Shown here piece after piece: positions 6,155 through 6,312 of a stretch of 6,312 nt of DNA. Each line of letters begins with the position of its first letter. Position 1 is the stretch's first letter. A model generated the notes under the pieces. The model was not told the origin of the DNA. It ran no database searches and saw only the letters and a program-made list of their open reading frames with translations. Source of the DNA: DAOTUL01 sp034437435 (GTDB lineage Bacteria > Chloroflexota > Anaerolineae > Aggregatilineales > Phototrophicaceae); NCBI GenBank assembly GCA_964417785.1, contig CAYQJO010000248.1:1-6312 (forward strand). The letters are read 5' to 3'. A program made the translations under genes and the position numbers.

Positions 6155-6181
6155 CGTAGGGTATGGCCCGTGTGCCATACC
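6155..6181. repeat. Palindromic repeat, hairpin 5, possible weak terminator
   Basis: A perfect 8-bp stem, GGTATGGC and GCCATACC with loop CCGTGT, spans 6160-6181 and is preceded by CGTAG, the flank seen at other members. Outer bases are GGTA/TACC rather than GGAC/GTCC. Four T residues at 6188-6191 follow 6 nt after the stem, so it might act as a weak terminator for the upstream gene, though the run is short and distant. Confidence 0.6.
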
Positions 6182-6192
6182 GGTGCGTTTTC

Positions 6193-6230
6193 ACCCCCGG
6201 CGATGGTGGACAGGCACGCGGGCCTGTCCG
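6193..6230. repeat. Palindromic repeat, hairpin 6, with a leader shared with hairpin 7
   Basis: The stem GGACAGGC / GCCTGTCC (6208-6229, six-base loop ACGCGG) is perfect and is followed by GTAC. Its upstream segment, ACCCCCGG then CGATGGTGGAC (6193-6211), recurs before hairpin 7 with three extra bases and one substitution. The two are therefore tandem, diverged units of a longer repeat rather than isolated hairpins. Confidence 0.7.
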
Positions 6231-6242
6231 TACACACACATG

Positions 6243-6285
6243 ACCCCCGGCGGCGATGGCGGACGCCCGGTTGGGCGTCCCTACG
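6243..6285. repeat. Palindromic repeat, hairpin 7
   Basis: The stem-loop GGACGCCC-GGTT-GGGCGTCC (6261-6280) is perfect and is followed by CTACG, the same right flank as hairpins 1 and 3. The leader ACCCCCGG plus CGATGGCGGAC matches that of hairpin 6. It is the intact counterpart of degenerate hairpin 4. The rest of the window to 6312 shows no gene. Confidence 0.75.
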
Positions 6286-6312
6286 GCGGTTGGCGTCGTG
6301 GCAGGACGGCAC

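Noticed and set aside
4875..6239. 454-codon minus-strand ORF over the HATPase and DNA-binding region
   Set aside because: It is antisense to well-conserved motifs and begins inside the repeat cluster; no domain is recognisable.
1508..6285. Hairpins as a CRISPR array or as classical terminators
   Set aside because: There are no regularly spaced spacers between identical repeats, and none of the stems is directly followed by a U-run.

Overview
The window is a GC-rich (roughly 60%), bacterial-looking segment with three real genes, all separated by intergenic DNA that carries one family of palindromic repeats. A very large soluble multi-domain signalling protein, a TIR/NB-ARC STAND protein and many variable-arm palindromes between genes together suggest a Chloroflexota-like (Anaerolineae-type) genome. 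That placement is inference from gene style, not from a marker gene.

Layout, left to right. (1) Positions 1-1435, minus strand: the first 478 codons of a TIR/NB-ARC STAND protein. It has no stop because it runs off the left edge, and it is easy to miss for that reason. (2) 1436-1605: its RBS, a weak promoter candidate and two adjacent palindromic repeats. (3) 1606-2568, minus strand: a complete aldo/keto reductase of 320 residues with an intact catalytic tetrad. (4) 2569-2873: a divergent control region of 305 bp. It holds a 20-bp near-perfect palindrome that looks like an operator, a second copy of the 49-bp repeat, and a promoter candidate for the next gene. (5) 2874-6122, plus strand: a 1082-residue single-chain signalling protein ordered receiver, GAF, GAF, PAS, DHp-like, HATPase, receiver, OmpR/PhoB-type winged helix. 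(6) 6123-6312: no gene, but four more palindromes of the same family.

The main point of interest is the large regulator. It looks like a whole two-component system collapsed into one polypeptide, yet its phosphotransfer chemistry appears broken or replaced. The DHp position normally held by the phosphoacceptor His is Glu623. The second receiver has Glu908 in place of the acceptor Asp. Both receivers lack the conserved Lys and full acidic pocket. In contrast, the ATP-binding motifs of the HATPase domain and the DNA-binding domain look intact. It may be an ATP- and ligand-gated transcription factor rather than a phosphorelay. It is divergent from the aldo/keto reductase, so that gene is a natural first candidate target (inference).

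The TIR/NB-ARC protein has the architecture of bacterial STAND immune sensors and keeps the putative catalytic Glu of NAD-cleaving TIR domains. Its C-terminal sensor lies outside the window. The aldo/keto reductase is bracketed by two same-orientation 49-bp repeats (48/49 identical), so it could be lost or moved by recombination.
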